Source: Bacillota bacterium
GTDB taxonomy: Bacteria > Bacillota > Clostridia > Christensenellales > Aristaeellaceae
Length of the DNA stretch: 8,969 nucleotides
Assembly: GCA_023392395.1 (NCBI GenBank)
Contig: JAEVZE010000246.1
Coordinates: forward strand, 1-8,969
Direction: 5' to 3'
Below are positions 1-5,758 of this stretch, in pieces. The notes below the pieces were generated by a model. It was not told the DNA's origin and did not search any database. It saw nothing but the letters and a program-made list of their open reading frames with translations. The translations under genes and the position numbers were made by a program. The stretch's first letter is position 1, and every line of letters begins with the position of its first letter.

Positions 1-245
1 TAGTAGATGAACACCTGCATGACCAGCGGTGTATTCTGGAAGATGGACATGTACGCCCGGCAGATCACGGGCAGCACCTTGACCTTGGAGCACATGGCGA
101 CGCCCACGATCACGCCGATCACCAGCGTGAACAAAAGCGCCAGGCCGGAGATTTCGAGCGTCCGGAGGAAGCCCGCGCGGAAATAGGCCCAGTCCTGGAA
201 CCAGGCGCTCCAGTTGGCAAGGGAAAATGGCCCGCTCTCAAGCAT
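1..245 (-). CDS. Amino-acid ABC transporter permease, N-terminal part (cut by window edge)
   Basis: Start ATG at 243-245 on the minus strand, preceded by GAGGG about 7 nt upstream; the frame stays open for 81 codons to the edge, so the 3' end is missing. The visible protein begins MLESGPFSLANWSAWFQDW. It then has RAGFLRTLEISG followed by a long hydrophobic helix (LALLFTLVIGVIVGVAM) and ends in FQNTPLVMQVFIY. The arrangement of an amphipathic R-x(3)-LRTL segment, first TM helix and a (G/N)TPL-(x)-(V/Q) motif is typical of the polar amino-acid (His/Gln/Glu) permease family with HisM/GlnP fold. It would form the membrane channel for the ATPase and binding protein encoded just upstream in the same direction. 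The 306-nt gap to the binding-protein gene is unusually long for such an operon and holds a hairpin repeat. No separate promoter is obvious in that gap. The EAA loop that contacts the ATPase lies outside the window. Confidence 0.85.
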   Translation of the reverse strand, partial: MLESGPFSLANWSAWFQDWAYFRAGFLRTLEISGLALLFTLVIGVIVGVAMCSKVKVLPVICRAYMSIFQNTPLVMQVFIY

Positions 246-290
246 CGGTGACCCTCATTTCGTGCGCTTGATGGGCTGTGCGAAGCCCGA

Positions 291-346
291 TCAAACGCCG
301 CGTTTGACGCATCGCGGCTATGCGCGACCACCGGCCGCGCATAGCC
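291..346. other. Two hairpins flanking the repeat element, between binding-protein and permease genes
   Basis: TCAAACG (291-297) pairs with CGTTTGA (301-307) around a 3-nt loop. GGCTATGCGCG (316-326) pairs perfectly with CGCGCATAGCC (336-346) around a 9-nt loop. Neither has a T-tract on either side, so they do not look like intrinsic terminators. They lie next to the four-hairpin repeat at 379-543 but are not clearly shared with its second copy near 8185-8347, so they may be local. In the operon transcript they would sit between the binding-protein stop and the permease start. A role in mRNA folding or stability is possible but is inference. Confidence 0.5.
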
Positions 347-378
347 ACTTGCGGACAATCGATTTCGTTCCATCCAAT

Positions 379-543
379 CGTTCCCGGCGACATGCGCGCC
401 GGGAACGTGTTTCTTCCATCAGTGCGCACACTGATGGAAGAAACAAACCCATAAGTCAGTGAGCCGCCCGGAAAATCCGCAGATTTTCAGGCTCACGCAG
501 CTTTCTTCCCTCGCGTTGAAAGACCCGAAGGGAATTTCAACGC
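379..543 (+). repeat. Four-hairpin structured repeat, copy 1
   Basis: Four hairpins follow one another. Stem A: 379-389 with 397-407, 11 bp perfect. Stem B: 408-424 with 429-445, 17 bp perfect, CGCA loop. Stem C: 459-465 with 490-496, enclosing 471-477 with 482-488. Stem D: 513-521 with 535-543, with an inner CCC/GGG pair. The same order of stems with the same linkers (CATA-GTCAGTG, CCGCCCGGAAA, CACGCAGC) recurs on the minus strand at 8185-8347. Stems differ between copies by paired substitutions, so the structure, not just the sequence, is preserved. This copy is read A to D on the plus strand, antisense to the surrounding amino-acid transporter operon. There is no T-tract, so it is not an ordinary terminator. 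No coding sense is likely; overlapping open frames on both strands are by-products of the GC-rich palindromes. Confidence 0.85.
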
Positions 544-551
544 AATGCGAA

Positions 552-1418
552 TCAGCCTAGTTTCGCCGCTTCTTCCCACAGCGTCTTGGCGAAGTCGTCG
601 ATCTGCGTCCAGTCGACCGGGGTCAGTTCCCACTTGGCGACGAGGGTGTCGATCTCGCCTGCGGCGCGCATGGCGGCCAGCTTGGAATCCACGAAGGCGA
701 GGAGGCCGGTGGAGCCCTTCTTCATCGCCACGCCGTAGGGCTGGCTTTCAAAGGCGTCGGGCAGCAGCGTGGTGTTGTCGTCCACGTAGCCCATCAGGAT
801 CGCCTTGTCCACCGAGAAGCAGGCGACGCGGTCGGAATCGAGCGCCGCCTTGATGTCCGGGTAAGTGGCGAACTCCAGGAATTCCGTCTTGATGCCCGCG
901 GCTTCCGCGGCCTTGGTCAGCGCGTCCTTGGTGGTGGCGCTCTGCGCCACGCCGATGGCCTTGCCGTCCAGGTCCTTGAAGGAGGCGATGCCGGAATCCT
1001 TCTTGACCAGAAGGCCGATGGCGTCCACGAAGTAGGGCTTGGAGAAGTCATACTGCAGGATGCGGTCGGGCTTGATGGTGAAGGTGGCGATGACCATGTC
1101 CAGTTCGCCGGTGTCAAGCAGCGGCCCGCGCGTCTTGGCGGTGACGGCGGTGAACTCCACGGCGTTCTCGTCGCCCAGCAGTTCCTTGGCCAGCGCCTTG
1201 GCGATGTCGATTTCCAGGCCTTCAAAGTCGCTGCCCAGTTCCTGATAGCCGAACTTGGGCACGTCCGCCTTGACGCCCACGAGCAGCTTGCCGCGCTCAA
1301 TGATCTTGGCGATCGCCGGGTCGGCCTTGTCGAGGGTGACGGTGGATTCGGCCATGGCGGGAAGCGTCATCATGGCAACCAGCAGGATCGCGAGGGCGAG
1401 GGACAGAAGCTTCTTCAC
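552..1418 (-). CDS. PEB1-like aspartate/glutamate-binding protein of an ABC importer
   Basis: Extracytoplasmic solute-binding protein (SBP_bac_3 family), 288 aa. Start is GTG at 1416-1418, overlapping the ATPase stop as GTGA, with AAGGAGG about 7 nt upstream. Residues 1-23 are a signal peptide (MKKLLSLALAILLVAMMTLPAMA), with likely cleavage after AMA. There is no lipobox cysteine, which is unusual for a monoderm binding protein. The mature part closely resembles, from memory, Campylobacter PEB1a, the aspartate/glutamate receptor: GVKADVPKFGY (48-58), AKTRGPLLD (94-102), IATFTIKPDR (110-119), GVAQSATTK (156-164), FSVDKAILMGYVDD (201-214) and SQPYGV (225-230). The TRGPLLD, TFTI and SATTK segments supply ligand contacts in this family. 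It would capture acidic amino acids and deliver them to the permease at 1-245, powered by the ATPase at 1415-2161. Family assignment is firm; exact substrate is inferred. Confidence 0.93.
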   Translation of the reverse strand: MKKLLSLALAILLVAMMTLPAMAESTVTLDKADPAIAKIIERGKLLVGVKADVPKFGYQELGSDFEGLEIDIAKALAKELLGDENAVEFTAVTAKTRGPLLDTGELDMVIATFTIKPDRILQYDFSKPYFVDAIGLLVKKDSGIASFKDLDGKAIGVAQSATTKDALTKAAEAAGIKTEFLEFATYPDIKAALDSDRVACFSVDKAILMGYVDDNTTLLPDAFESQPYGVAMKKGSTGLLAFVDSKLAAMRAAGEIDTLVAKWELTPVDWTQIDDFAKTLWEEAAKLG

Positions 1419-2161
1419 GAGATCTCCTCCTTGCGATGTAGGATTTTTCCGAAGAACGCCTTGGTGCGTTCGTTCTTCGGGTGGTGAAACACCTCGAGCG
1501 GTGTGCCATCCTCCAAAATGACGCCGTCGTCCAGGAACACGATGCGGTCAGCGATGTGCTCGGCGAACTGCATCTCATGGGTGACGAACAGCATCGTGAT
1601 GTTCTGCCGCGCGACCCGCTCCATGATCTCCAGCACCTCCTGGATCATCTCCGGGTCAAGCGCGCTGGTGGGCTCGTCAAACAGCAGAATCTTGGGGTTC
1701 ATGGTGAGGGCCCTGGCGATCGCCACCCGCTGCTGCTGCCCGCCGGAGAGCTGCGCGGGGTAGACGTTGCGCTTTTCGATCAGTCCAACGTCCTCAAGGT
1801 TTTTCAGCGCCCGCTCCTCGGCGGCTTTGCGGGTTTCCTTTTTCAGCCGGATGGGCGCCAGCGTCAGGTTGTCCAGCACGGTCATGTGGCCGTAGAGGTT
1901 AAAGGACTGGAACACCATGCCGATGTCCTGCCGCGCGCGGTAGAGCTCGCGGTTTTTCAGCCGCTTCATCTCCCTGCCGTTCACCACCACGTGGCCCTTC
2001 GAGGGCGGCTCAAAGTTGTTGATGGTACGAAGGAGCGTCGACTTGCCACTGCCGCTGGGCCCGATGATGACGGTCTTCGAGCCATCGGGGATGTCCATCG
2101 TGATGCCCTTGATCACGTGCAGCGCTCCATAGTGGACGTGCACGTCCTTAAAGGAAATCAT
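1415..2161 (-). CDS. Polar amino-acid ABC transporter ATP-binding protein (GlnQ/HisP type)
   Basis: Cytoplasmic ATPase subunit, 248 aa from ATG at 2159-2161. This start is chosen because AGGAG (2169-2173) lies 7 nt upstream; an in-frame GTG at 2188 would add nine residues with no ribosome site. Motifs in order: Walker A GPSGSGKST (34-42), Q-loop Gln85 in MVFQSFNLYGHMTVLDN, signature LSGGQQQRV (138-146), Walker B ILLFDEP (158-164) followed by the D-loop SALD, and switch histidine His195 in FVTHEM. The length, the FQ-FNL-H-TVL-N block and the ending match the GlnQ/HisP/GltL family, which energises polar amino-acid import. First gene of the operon; its stop overlaps the GTG start of the binding-protein gene, implying translational coupling. 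Transcription is likely from the promoter at 2258-2286, with a structured leader of about 90 nt. Confidence 0.95.
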   Translation of the reverse strand: MISFKDVHVHYGALHVIKGITMDIPDGSKTVIIGPSGSGKSTLLRTINNFEPPSKGHVVVNGREMKRLKNRELYRARQDIGMVFQSFNLYGHMTVLDNLTLAPIRLKKETRKAAEERALKNLEDVGLIEKRNVYPAQLSGGQQQRVAIARALTMNPKILLFDEPTSALDPEMIQEVLEIMERVARQNITMLFVTHEMQFAEHIADRIVFLDDGVILEDGTPLEVFHHPKNERTKAFFGKILHRKEEIS

Positions 2162-2168
2162 ATCTTTG

Positions 2169-2255
2169 CTCCTATCAAGAAAGGACACAACCGCCTGCGG
2201 GGGCGTCTTCGCTCCGCGGGTGCCGCGTGTCCTGACCGGTGTATTTCGATAGGAG
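2169..2255 (-). promoter_or_regulatory. Nested inverted repeats in the leader of the ABC operon, touching the Shine-Dalgarno
   Basis: On the minus strand CTCCTATC (2255-2248) is complementary to GATAGGAG (2176-2169), which contains the AGGAG ribosome site of the ATPase gene. Nested inside, AGGACAC (2233-2227) pairs with GTGTCCT (2188-2182), and the interior is very GC-rich. If transcribed whole, the outer stem would mask the ribosome site. However, the -10 box ends at 2258, so the expected transcription start (about 2250-2251) falls inside the outer repeat; most of the anti-Shine-Dalgarno arm might then not be in the RNA. The inner stem would still form. It could instead be an operator overlapping the start point. 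The repeats are seen; the function is inference. Confidence 0.45.
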
Positions 2256-2257
2256 AT

Positions 2258-2286
2258 ATTCTATTCCGAAAACTGCAGGATGTCAA
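2258..2286 (-). promoter_or_regulatory. Sigma-A-type promoter of the amino-acid ABC operon
   Basis: Reading the minus strand, a perfect -35 box TTGACA (2286-2281) is followed by a 17-nt spacer and the -10 box TAGAAT (2263-2258, five of six consensus bases). The expected start point is near 2250, about 90 nt before the ATPase start codon. It is well placed between the upstream terminator-like hairpin (2370-2421) and the first gene. Confidence 0.85.
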
Positions 2287-2369
2287 GCAAACTTCTTCAT
2301 TTTTACCTGATTTTCATTTGAACAGATGCAGCTTCCGAATTTTTTGAACGGAGATTATTCATATTAACG

Positions 2370-2421
2370 AAAAAGCCGCATCAAACGGCCCGCGCCCGGA
2401 CGTGCGGCGGCGCGGCTTTTT
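2370..2421 (-). terminator. Bidirectional rho-independent terminator-like hairpin
   Basis: AAAAAGCCGC (2370-2379) pairs with GCGGCTTTTT (2412-2421); the GC-rich 32-nt interior can fold further. Both strands end the stem in a run of five T, so it could work both ways. Reading minus, it lies about 70 nt after the stop of the XAC2610-like gene and before the ABC operon promoter, so it most likely ends that gene's transcript. Confidence 0.75.
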
Positions 2422-2493
2422 GCGCTCATTTTGAATGCGGTTTCACCGCCGGGCAATCTCAGCAGGGGCGGGCGGGGATATGTTCACCGCTGG

Positions 2494-3225
2494 CTAACGG
2501 GAATTCATCTGCGCCTCAGTCAGCGTCTGGGTGTCCACAAGCGAAAGTTTGCCGTCAGAATTCAGCCGGTAGGTGCGGATGGTGAAAAGGCCGGTCGTGT
2601 CGTCGTAGGTCTGTTCCTGCCGCTCGGTTTCAATCAGGCGTCCGTTCTGCCATGCCCAGACACCGGACACGTGATCGGTGGCGCTGCCGTGTTCGTAGGT
2701 GGTGATACGCCGCGCCTTCTCGTCAAAGACCGGGGAGGACAGATCACGCACCTGCGGCTCATAAACGTAGCGACCGGTATCCGGGTCCCAGATCCAGCCG
2801 TCGTAGTACACGTTCTGCAGGCCCTGGCTGGCGATGAGCAACAGGTCGGGCCAGCCGTCAAAATTGATGTCCGGGGTGGTCAGGAAAAAATCCCGGTTGA
2901 ATTCCGTCAGTTCTCCCGCATCGAAGGGGATGCGCTGAATTTCTGACCCATCCGGCGCGCGGACGATCACTTCACTGTCCGTCAATTCCAACGTGCGTGG
3001 CTCCTGCCGGGGCTCCACTGGCGCGGTCGCAGCCCATACGCGCGGTTCCTGCCGGGGCTCCACTGGGGTGGTCGTAGCCCACGCTTGCGGCTCCGGCAGG
3101 AGCTCCGCCGTCAGAGCGAATGCCGACCGCCCTTGCATCTCCTGCCAGGGCTCCGCCGCCAGCACGGACGCCGCCCGAGCGTAAAAGAATCCAGCGCGCT
3201 CCATCACCCACAGATCGCCTGTCAT
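2494..3225 (-). CDS. XAC2610-like protein with FG-GAP/calcium-loop-like motif and 15-residue repeats
   Basis: 243 aa from ATG at 3223-3225, chosen because AGGAGG lies 8 nt upstream; a GTG at 3246 lies beyond that site and is less likely. Residues 45-77 hold a Pro/Arg/Glu-rich tandem repeat of the form EP(Q/R)xWA(T/A)T(T/A)PVEPRQ. The C-terminal part carries TTPDINFDGWPDLLLIASQG (117-136), then YYDGWIWDPDTGRYVYEPQVRDLSSPVFDEKARRI. The D-x-N-x-D-G-x-x-D loop followed by a W/L-x-D-P-x-TG-x-F/Y-V-Y segment is characteristic of the XAC2610 family of FG-GAP-like surface or periplasmic proteins of unknown function. Such proteins usually have a signal peptide; here the N-terminus (MTGDLWVMERAGFFYARAASVLAAEP) is a poor one. 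Single-gene unit, divergent from the membrane-protein pair, ended by the hairpin at 2370-2421. No strong promoter is visible upstream. Function not known. Confidence 0.75.
   Translation of the reverse strand: MTGDLWVMERAGFFYARAASVLAAEPWQEMQGRSAFALTAELLPEPQAWATTTPVEPRQEPRVWAATAPVEPRQEPRTLELTDSEVIVRAPDGSEIQRIPFDAGELTEFNRDFFLTTPDINFDGWPDLLLIASQGLQNVYYDGWIWDPDTGRYVYEPQVRDLSSPVFDEKARRITTYEHGSATDHVSGVWAWQNGRLIETERQEQTYDDTTGLFTIRTYRLNSDGKLSLVDTQTLTEAQMNSR
3001..3105 (-). repeat. 45-bp in-frame tandem repeat within the XAC2610-like gene
   Basis: Units start at 3001, 3046 and 3091 (the last partial and diverged); each begins with a TCCTGCCGGGGCTCCACTGG-like core. The period of 45 bp equals 15 codons, so unit number can change without breaking the frame. 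It encodes the EPxxWAxTxPVEPRQ linker between the N-terminus and the conserved domain. Confidence 0.75.
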
Positions 3226-3317
3226 CAAAAGCGCCTCCTTTCCCACTGTATGTCCATGCTATGCCCCGGACACGCAAAAAAGAAGAACCTTTGCGGGCGG
3301 TGGCCCGGCCGGGCAGG

Positions 3318-3345
3318 TTGACATGCGGGGAGTATGGTGTAGAAT
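3318..3345 (+). promoter_or_regulatory. Sigma-A-type promoter of the four-TM gene pair
   Basis: Perfect -35 TTGACA (3318-3323), a 16-nt spacer, and -10 TAGAAT (3340-3345) preceded by TG at 3338-3339. It lies 51 nt upstream of the start codon at 3397, in the divergent gap shared with the XAC2610-like gene. Confidence 0.85.
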
Positions 3346-3396
3346 GCTGGTAAGCGCATCTGCCGCCTGGACGGCGGGTGGAGAGGAGAGCATCGC

Positions 3397-3816
3397 ATGA
3401 AGGCGAAGGGCTGGAAGATCGCCTACTGGGTCTGCGCGCTGCTGCTCGTGGTTCCGCTCGGCGAGCTGATAGAGTACAGCGAAACGGTCGAACGGGCGCA
3501 GCCAGGCGCACTACCCGGTCAGATTGTGGCGGTGGGCGTTTGCCTGTTCATCGGGGCGTACATCGCGCTCTACAGGCTGTTGCCAGCGTTCGGGCGGGAG
3601 GGCCGGTGGCGCATGGGCTGGCCCAGGGCCGCGGTGGGCGTCCTGCTTGTCGCATTAGGTTTGATCGCCCGGTGGTATTTCTCGCTTGGCAGCCTCAAGG
3701 TCACCGAGGCTGCCAACCTGTGGATCGTGATGGGCGGCTACCTACTGGCTGCCTCCATGGAAAAGCCGCCCGCGCCGGATGCGGCGCAGGCGGGCGGCGA
3801 ACGGCCCGGGGCATAG
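3397..3816 (+). CDS. Small four-TM membrane protein, unknown function
   Basis: 139 aa, ATG at 3397 with AGGAG (3384-3388) 8 nt upstream and a near-consensus promoter at 3318-3345. Four hydrophobic segments are visible: about 9-24 (AYWVCALLLVVPLGEL), 42-60, 77-95 (PRAAVGVLLVALGLIARWY) and 106-120 (ANLWIVMGGYLLAAS). A short hydrophilic Pro/Ala/Gly-rich tail follows (MEKPPAPDAAQAGGERPGA). No catalytic motif or known family is recognised. The layout, four TMs with the last in the form LW-V-x-GG/AG-x-LA followed by a charged tail, is repeated in the next gene at 3952-4722, so the two look like diverged tandem paralogs. The final codons overlap the first copy of an 18-nt direct repeat (3797-3814). 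Confidence 0.75.
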   Translation: MKAKGWKIAYWVCALLLVVPLGELIEYSETVERAQPGALPGQIVAVGVCLFIGAYIALYRLLPAFGREGRWRMGWPRAAVGVLLVALGLIARWYFSLGSLKVTEAANLWIVMGGYLLAASMEKPPAPDAAQAGGERPGA

Positions 3817-3905
3817 CGACGCAAAGCGGCGAAATAAGCGAGTTTCCTTTGCTTAACGCATGCGTTTACAACGCATGCAGAAGCCTTGCGAACGGCCCGG
3901 GGCAT
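3797..3905. repeat. 18-nt direct repeats bracketing a two-hairpin segment
   Basis: GCGAACGGCCCGGGGCAT occurs exactly at 3797-3814 (end of the first four-TM gene) and again at 3888-3905. The 73 nt between contain two fold-backs: GCAAAG (3821-3826) with CTTTGC (3847-3852), and GCATGCGTT (3858-3866) with AACGCATGC (3870-3878) around a 3-nt loop. No T-tract follows, so it is not an ordinary terminator. It could be a small inserted palindromic element flanked by a duplication, or a local duplication; which one cannot be told from one copy. Confidence 0.65.
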
Positions 3906-3951
3906 CCACGCGTAGTATGCGTCGGAATGCCATGGACGGGTGAGATCTTTT

Positions 3952-4722
3952 ATGAAAAAATGGGCCGTCGCCGTCATCTTCGGGGTGCTGATGCCGTACC
4001 CGATCAACCTGCTGGCGCAATACCTTGCCCAACAGTCCGGGTCAGGCAATGTATGGTACGGGTATGCGCTGAGCGCGCTGATATTCTTTTCTTACTTCTT
4101 CCTGGGCGTGTTTCTCGGCAAACTGGCCAGCCTTCGGACCTCCGGCACGGCGCGGCGCGTCCGGTTGGGGGAATTTGCGCTGGGATTGTTGCTGTTCCTC
4201 GTGAGCCTGGCGATGAAGCTGGAGCAGGCCACGGGCCTTGTCACGGCGAACATCGAATTCATCCGAAACAGCCCCGTACTGACCGCAATCCTCCAGTCAA
4301 TCCTCCGGTTTAACGACGGGCTGTATCTCTGGGTCGTACTCGCCGGATTCTTCCTGGCGGACGCGTTCGAGAGGGTTCCGGCACAAAGCGAAGCGCGGGT
4401 GGAAACACCGCGCGTGAAGAAGGAGAAAACCCCGCGCGTAAAGAAGGAGAAAACGAAAAAAGTCAAAGCGAAAGCCGCGAAACCTGCGGAAGCCGAGCCC
4501 ATCGCCACGGAGTCCTCGCAAGCTGCGCCGGCGGAAGCCAAACCCGCGGAAATCCAGCCTGTCGTCAACCAACCCGCGCAAATCACGCCTATGGAAGCCA
4601 GACCTGTGGAAATCCAGCCTGTCGTCAACCAACCTGTGCAAACAGCGCCGATGGTGCAAATCCAGCCCAGCGTCGTCGTACCTATGGAAGTCTCGCCGGT
4701 GCAAGCCAATCCCGGAACCTGA
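3952..4722 (+). CDS. Four-TM membrane protein with Lys-rich and Pro-rich repetitive cytoplasmic-type tail
   Basis: 256 aa from ATG at 3952. GGTGAG about 7 nt upstream is a modest ribosome site; an in-frame GTG at 3940 would place that site inside the gene and is rejected. Hydrophobic segments at about 4-23, 37-58, 73-90 and 122-138 (GLYLWVVLAGFFLADAF). After the last TM comes a strongly basic stretch (two copies of PRVKKEKT, 153-168, then KKVKAKAAK). A Pro/Gln/Val/Glu tail follows, with EIQPVVNQPxQ repeated at 200-210 and 220-230. The positive charge after TM4 suggests the tail is cytoplasmic and probably disordered (inference). It resembles the preceding gene in TM layout and in the TM4 motif LW-V-x-(G/A)G-x-x-LA. 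Likely cotranscribed with it; ends 1 nt before the stop of the convergent pseudogene. No known family recognised. Confidence 0.72.
   Translation: MKKWAVAVIFGVLMPYPINLLAQYLAQQSGSGNVWYGYALSALIFFSYFFLGVFLGKLASLRTSGTARRVRLGEFALGLLLFLVSLAMKLEQATGLVTANIEFIRNSPVLTAILQSILRFNDGLYLWVVLAGFFLADAFERVPAQSEARVETPRVKKEKTPRVKKEKTKKVKAKAAKPAEAEPIATESSQAAPAEAKPAEIQPVVNQPAQITPMEARPVEIQPVVNQPVQTAPMVQIQPSVVVPMEVSPVQANPGT
4548..4634 (+). repeat. 60-bp in-frame repeat in the tail of the second four-TM gene
   Basis: A 27-nt stretch starting GGAAATCCAGCCTGTCGTCA is identical at 4548-4574 and 4608-4634, a period of 60 bp (20 codons). It encodes EIQPVVNQP. A separate 24-bp repeat just upstream (around 4410-4457) encodes PRVKKEKT twice. 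Both keep the frame and suggest tail growth by slippage or unequal exchange. Confidence 0.8.
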
Positions 4723-4723
4723 T

Positions 4724-5717
4724 TCAGCCGTACCGTTTGAGCGCGCGCATGGCACGAAGGGTCACCCACTTGCCGGGCGCGCCTCTTTCGTCAAAGGGAT
4801 GCAGCATACGGTCGCCGTAGCTGTTTTCGGTCAGCCAGCGGCCGCTCTCCTGCTGCTTTGAAAGCACGAGTTGCACCGCGTCCTCCATGCGCTCGTCCCG
4901 GATGCCCAGGCTTGCCAGGATGTCCAGAATCTCCAGCGCGTCGGTCTGATACATCAGCGGAAAACCGAACTTCGTCCAACCGGGTTTGGAAACCCGGCTG
5001 AGGTTGTGGCTGCGCTTGTAAATGTGGTGGATGAGCAGGAATTCCGCGCAGCGACTGATCGAATCGTTTATCGCATCCGTGCGCGCCTGGCGGGATTTCC
5101 GCGAAGGCCTTCAGCGCCTTGGCCACGCCCATGTGGCAGGTGTGGCGGCCCCAGCACATCGCGGAGCGGTCGTAGGGCGGCTGTTGAGGCTCCAGCTCCA
5201 CGCCGTCGTTCAGGCGCATGTAGTGGACGAGCCAGTCCACGCCCTTTTGCACCCGCGCGTCCGATCCAAAGCCCAGCCGGATTAGCGAAAAGATCATGTT
5301 GCCGCACAGGCAGGGGATGACCTCCGAGGTCAGGCCGCCGCCCGCTTTGGCTTTGTGCATCGAAAAACCGCCCAGCGCGTCCTGGGCGTTTTCCAGCAGG
5401 TACTCGCACTGGGCTCGAATCTGCTCGTCCGCCGTCGCGCCCAATTCCGCCAGCGCGATCATGGACCAGACCAGCCCTGTGTACTTGTCGGTGTAGAAGC
5501 GGGGATAGCGCGTAAGATACGCGCTCTCCCGCTGCTTTTCCAGGATTTCCGTCGCCGCGCCGCGATGCATGATCGCCCGGCGCGCGCTTTCAAGGTCCGG
5601 GTCGCCCGTCTGCCGGTCCAGAAGGTCCTTCAGCGCGAAATAGCGCACCGACGGATTGTCCTCCTCCAGAAGCCACGCCGTCGGATCGGCCTTGAGCGCG
5701 TTTTTCCAGTGGGCCAT
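4724..5717 (-). pseudogene. Squalene-cyclase/prenyltransferase-repeat-like protein, frameshifted
   Basis: ATG at 5715-5717 is chosen for AGGAGG (5725-5730) 7 nt upstream. An upstream in-frame ATG at 5762 overlaps the previous stop but has no ribosome site. About 209 residues read well in the first frame: MAHWKNALKADPTAWLLEEDNPSVRYFALKDLL, then YTGLVWSMIALAELG and CWGRHTCHMGVAKALKAFAEIP. Near 5087-5093 the sense moves to another frame, giving QARTDAINDSISRCAEFLL, then FPLMYQTDALEILDILASLG, a QW-like motif KQQESGRW and KWVTLRAMRALKRYG, ending at 4724. Skipping one base (about C at 5090 on the minus strand) restores a protein of about 330 aa. The unshifted frame gives 308 residues from this start, ending in low-complexity Gln/Pro/Gly/Arg sequence. 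The family has alpha/alpha-barrel repeats as in terpene cyclases, but these short forms have no proven activity. Last gene of the operon. A real lesion or an assembly error are both possible. Confidence 0.75.
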
Positions 5718-5758
5718 GGGGCTCCCTCCTTCGGGGTGCGTCGAAAGGCTCCGGGGTG

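Noticed and set aside
214..462. Small open frames on both strands over the first repeat element
   Set aside because: They overlap perfect hairpins and the permease start, lack ribosome sites, and are not preserved in frame in the second copy.
379..543. CRISPR array or ordinary terminator as explanation for the hairpins
   Set aside because: Stems are different from one another with no regular direct repeat and spacer pattern, and no T-tracts follow.
2159..2188. GTG at 2188 as start of the ATPase
   Set aside because: No Shine-Dalgarno upstream, and AGGAG at 2169-2173 points to the ATG at 2161, matching the family N-terminus.
1481..2347. Long plus-strand open frame across the ABC ATPase gene
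   Set aside because: It is antisense to a complete ATPase with all motifs, is His/Val/Leu-rich and resembles no family; a mirror frame caused by high GC.
3378..4313. 311-codon plus-strand open frame spanning both four-TM genes
   Set aside because: It runs out of frame through two genes that each have their own ribosome site and TM pattern; its protein is Arg/Gly/Ala-rich without motifs.
4092..4769. Minus-strand open frame opposite the second four-TM gene
   Set aside because: Antisense to the repeat-bearing tail; no ribosome site; repetitive Thr/Gly content mirrors the plus-strand repeats.
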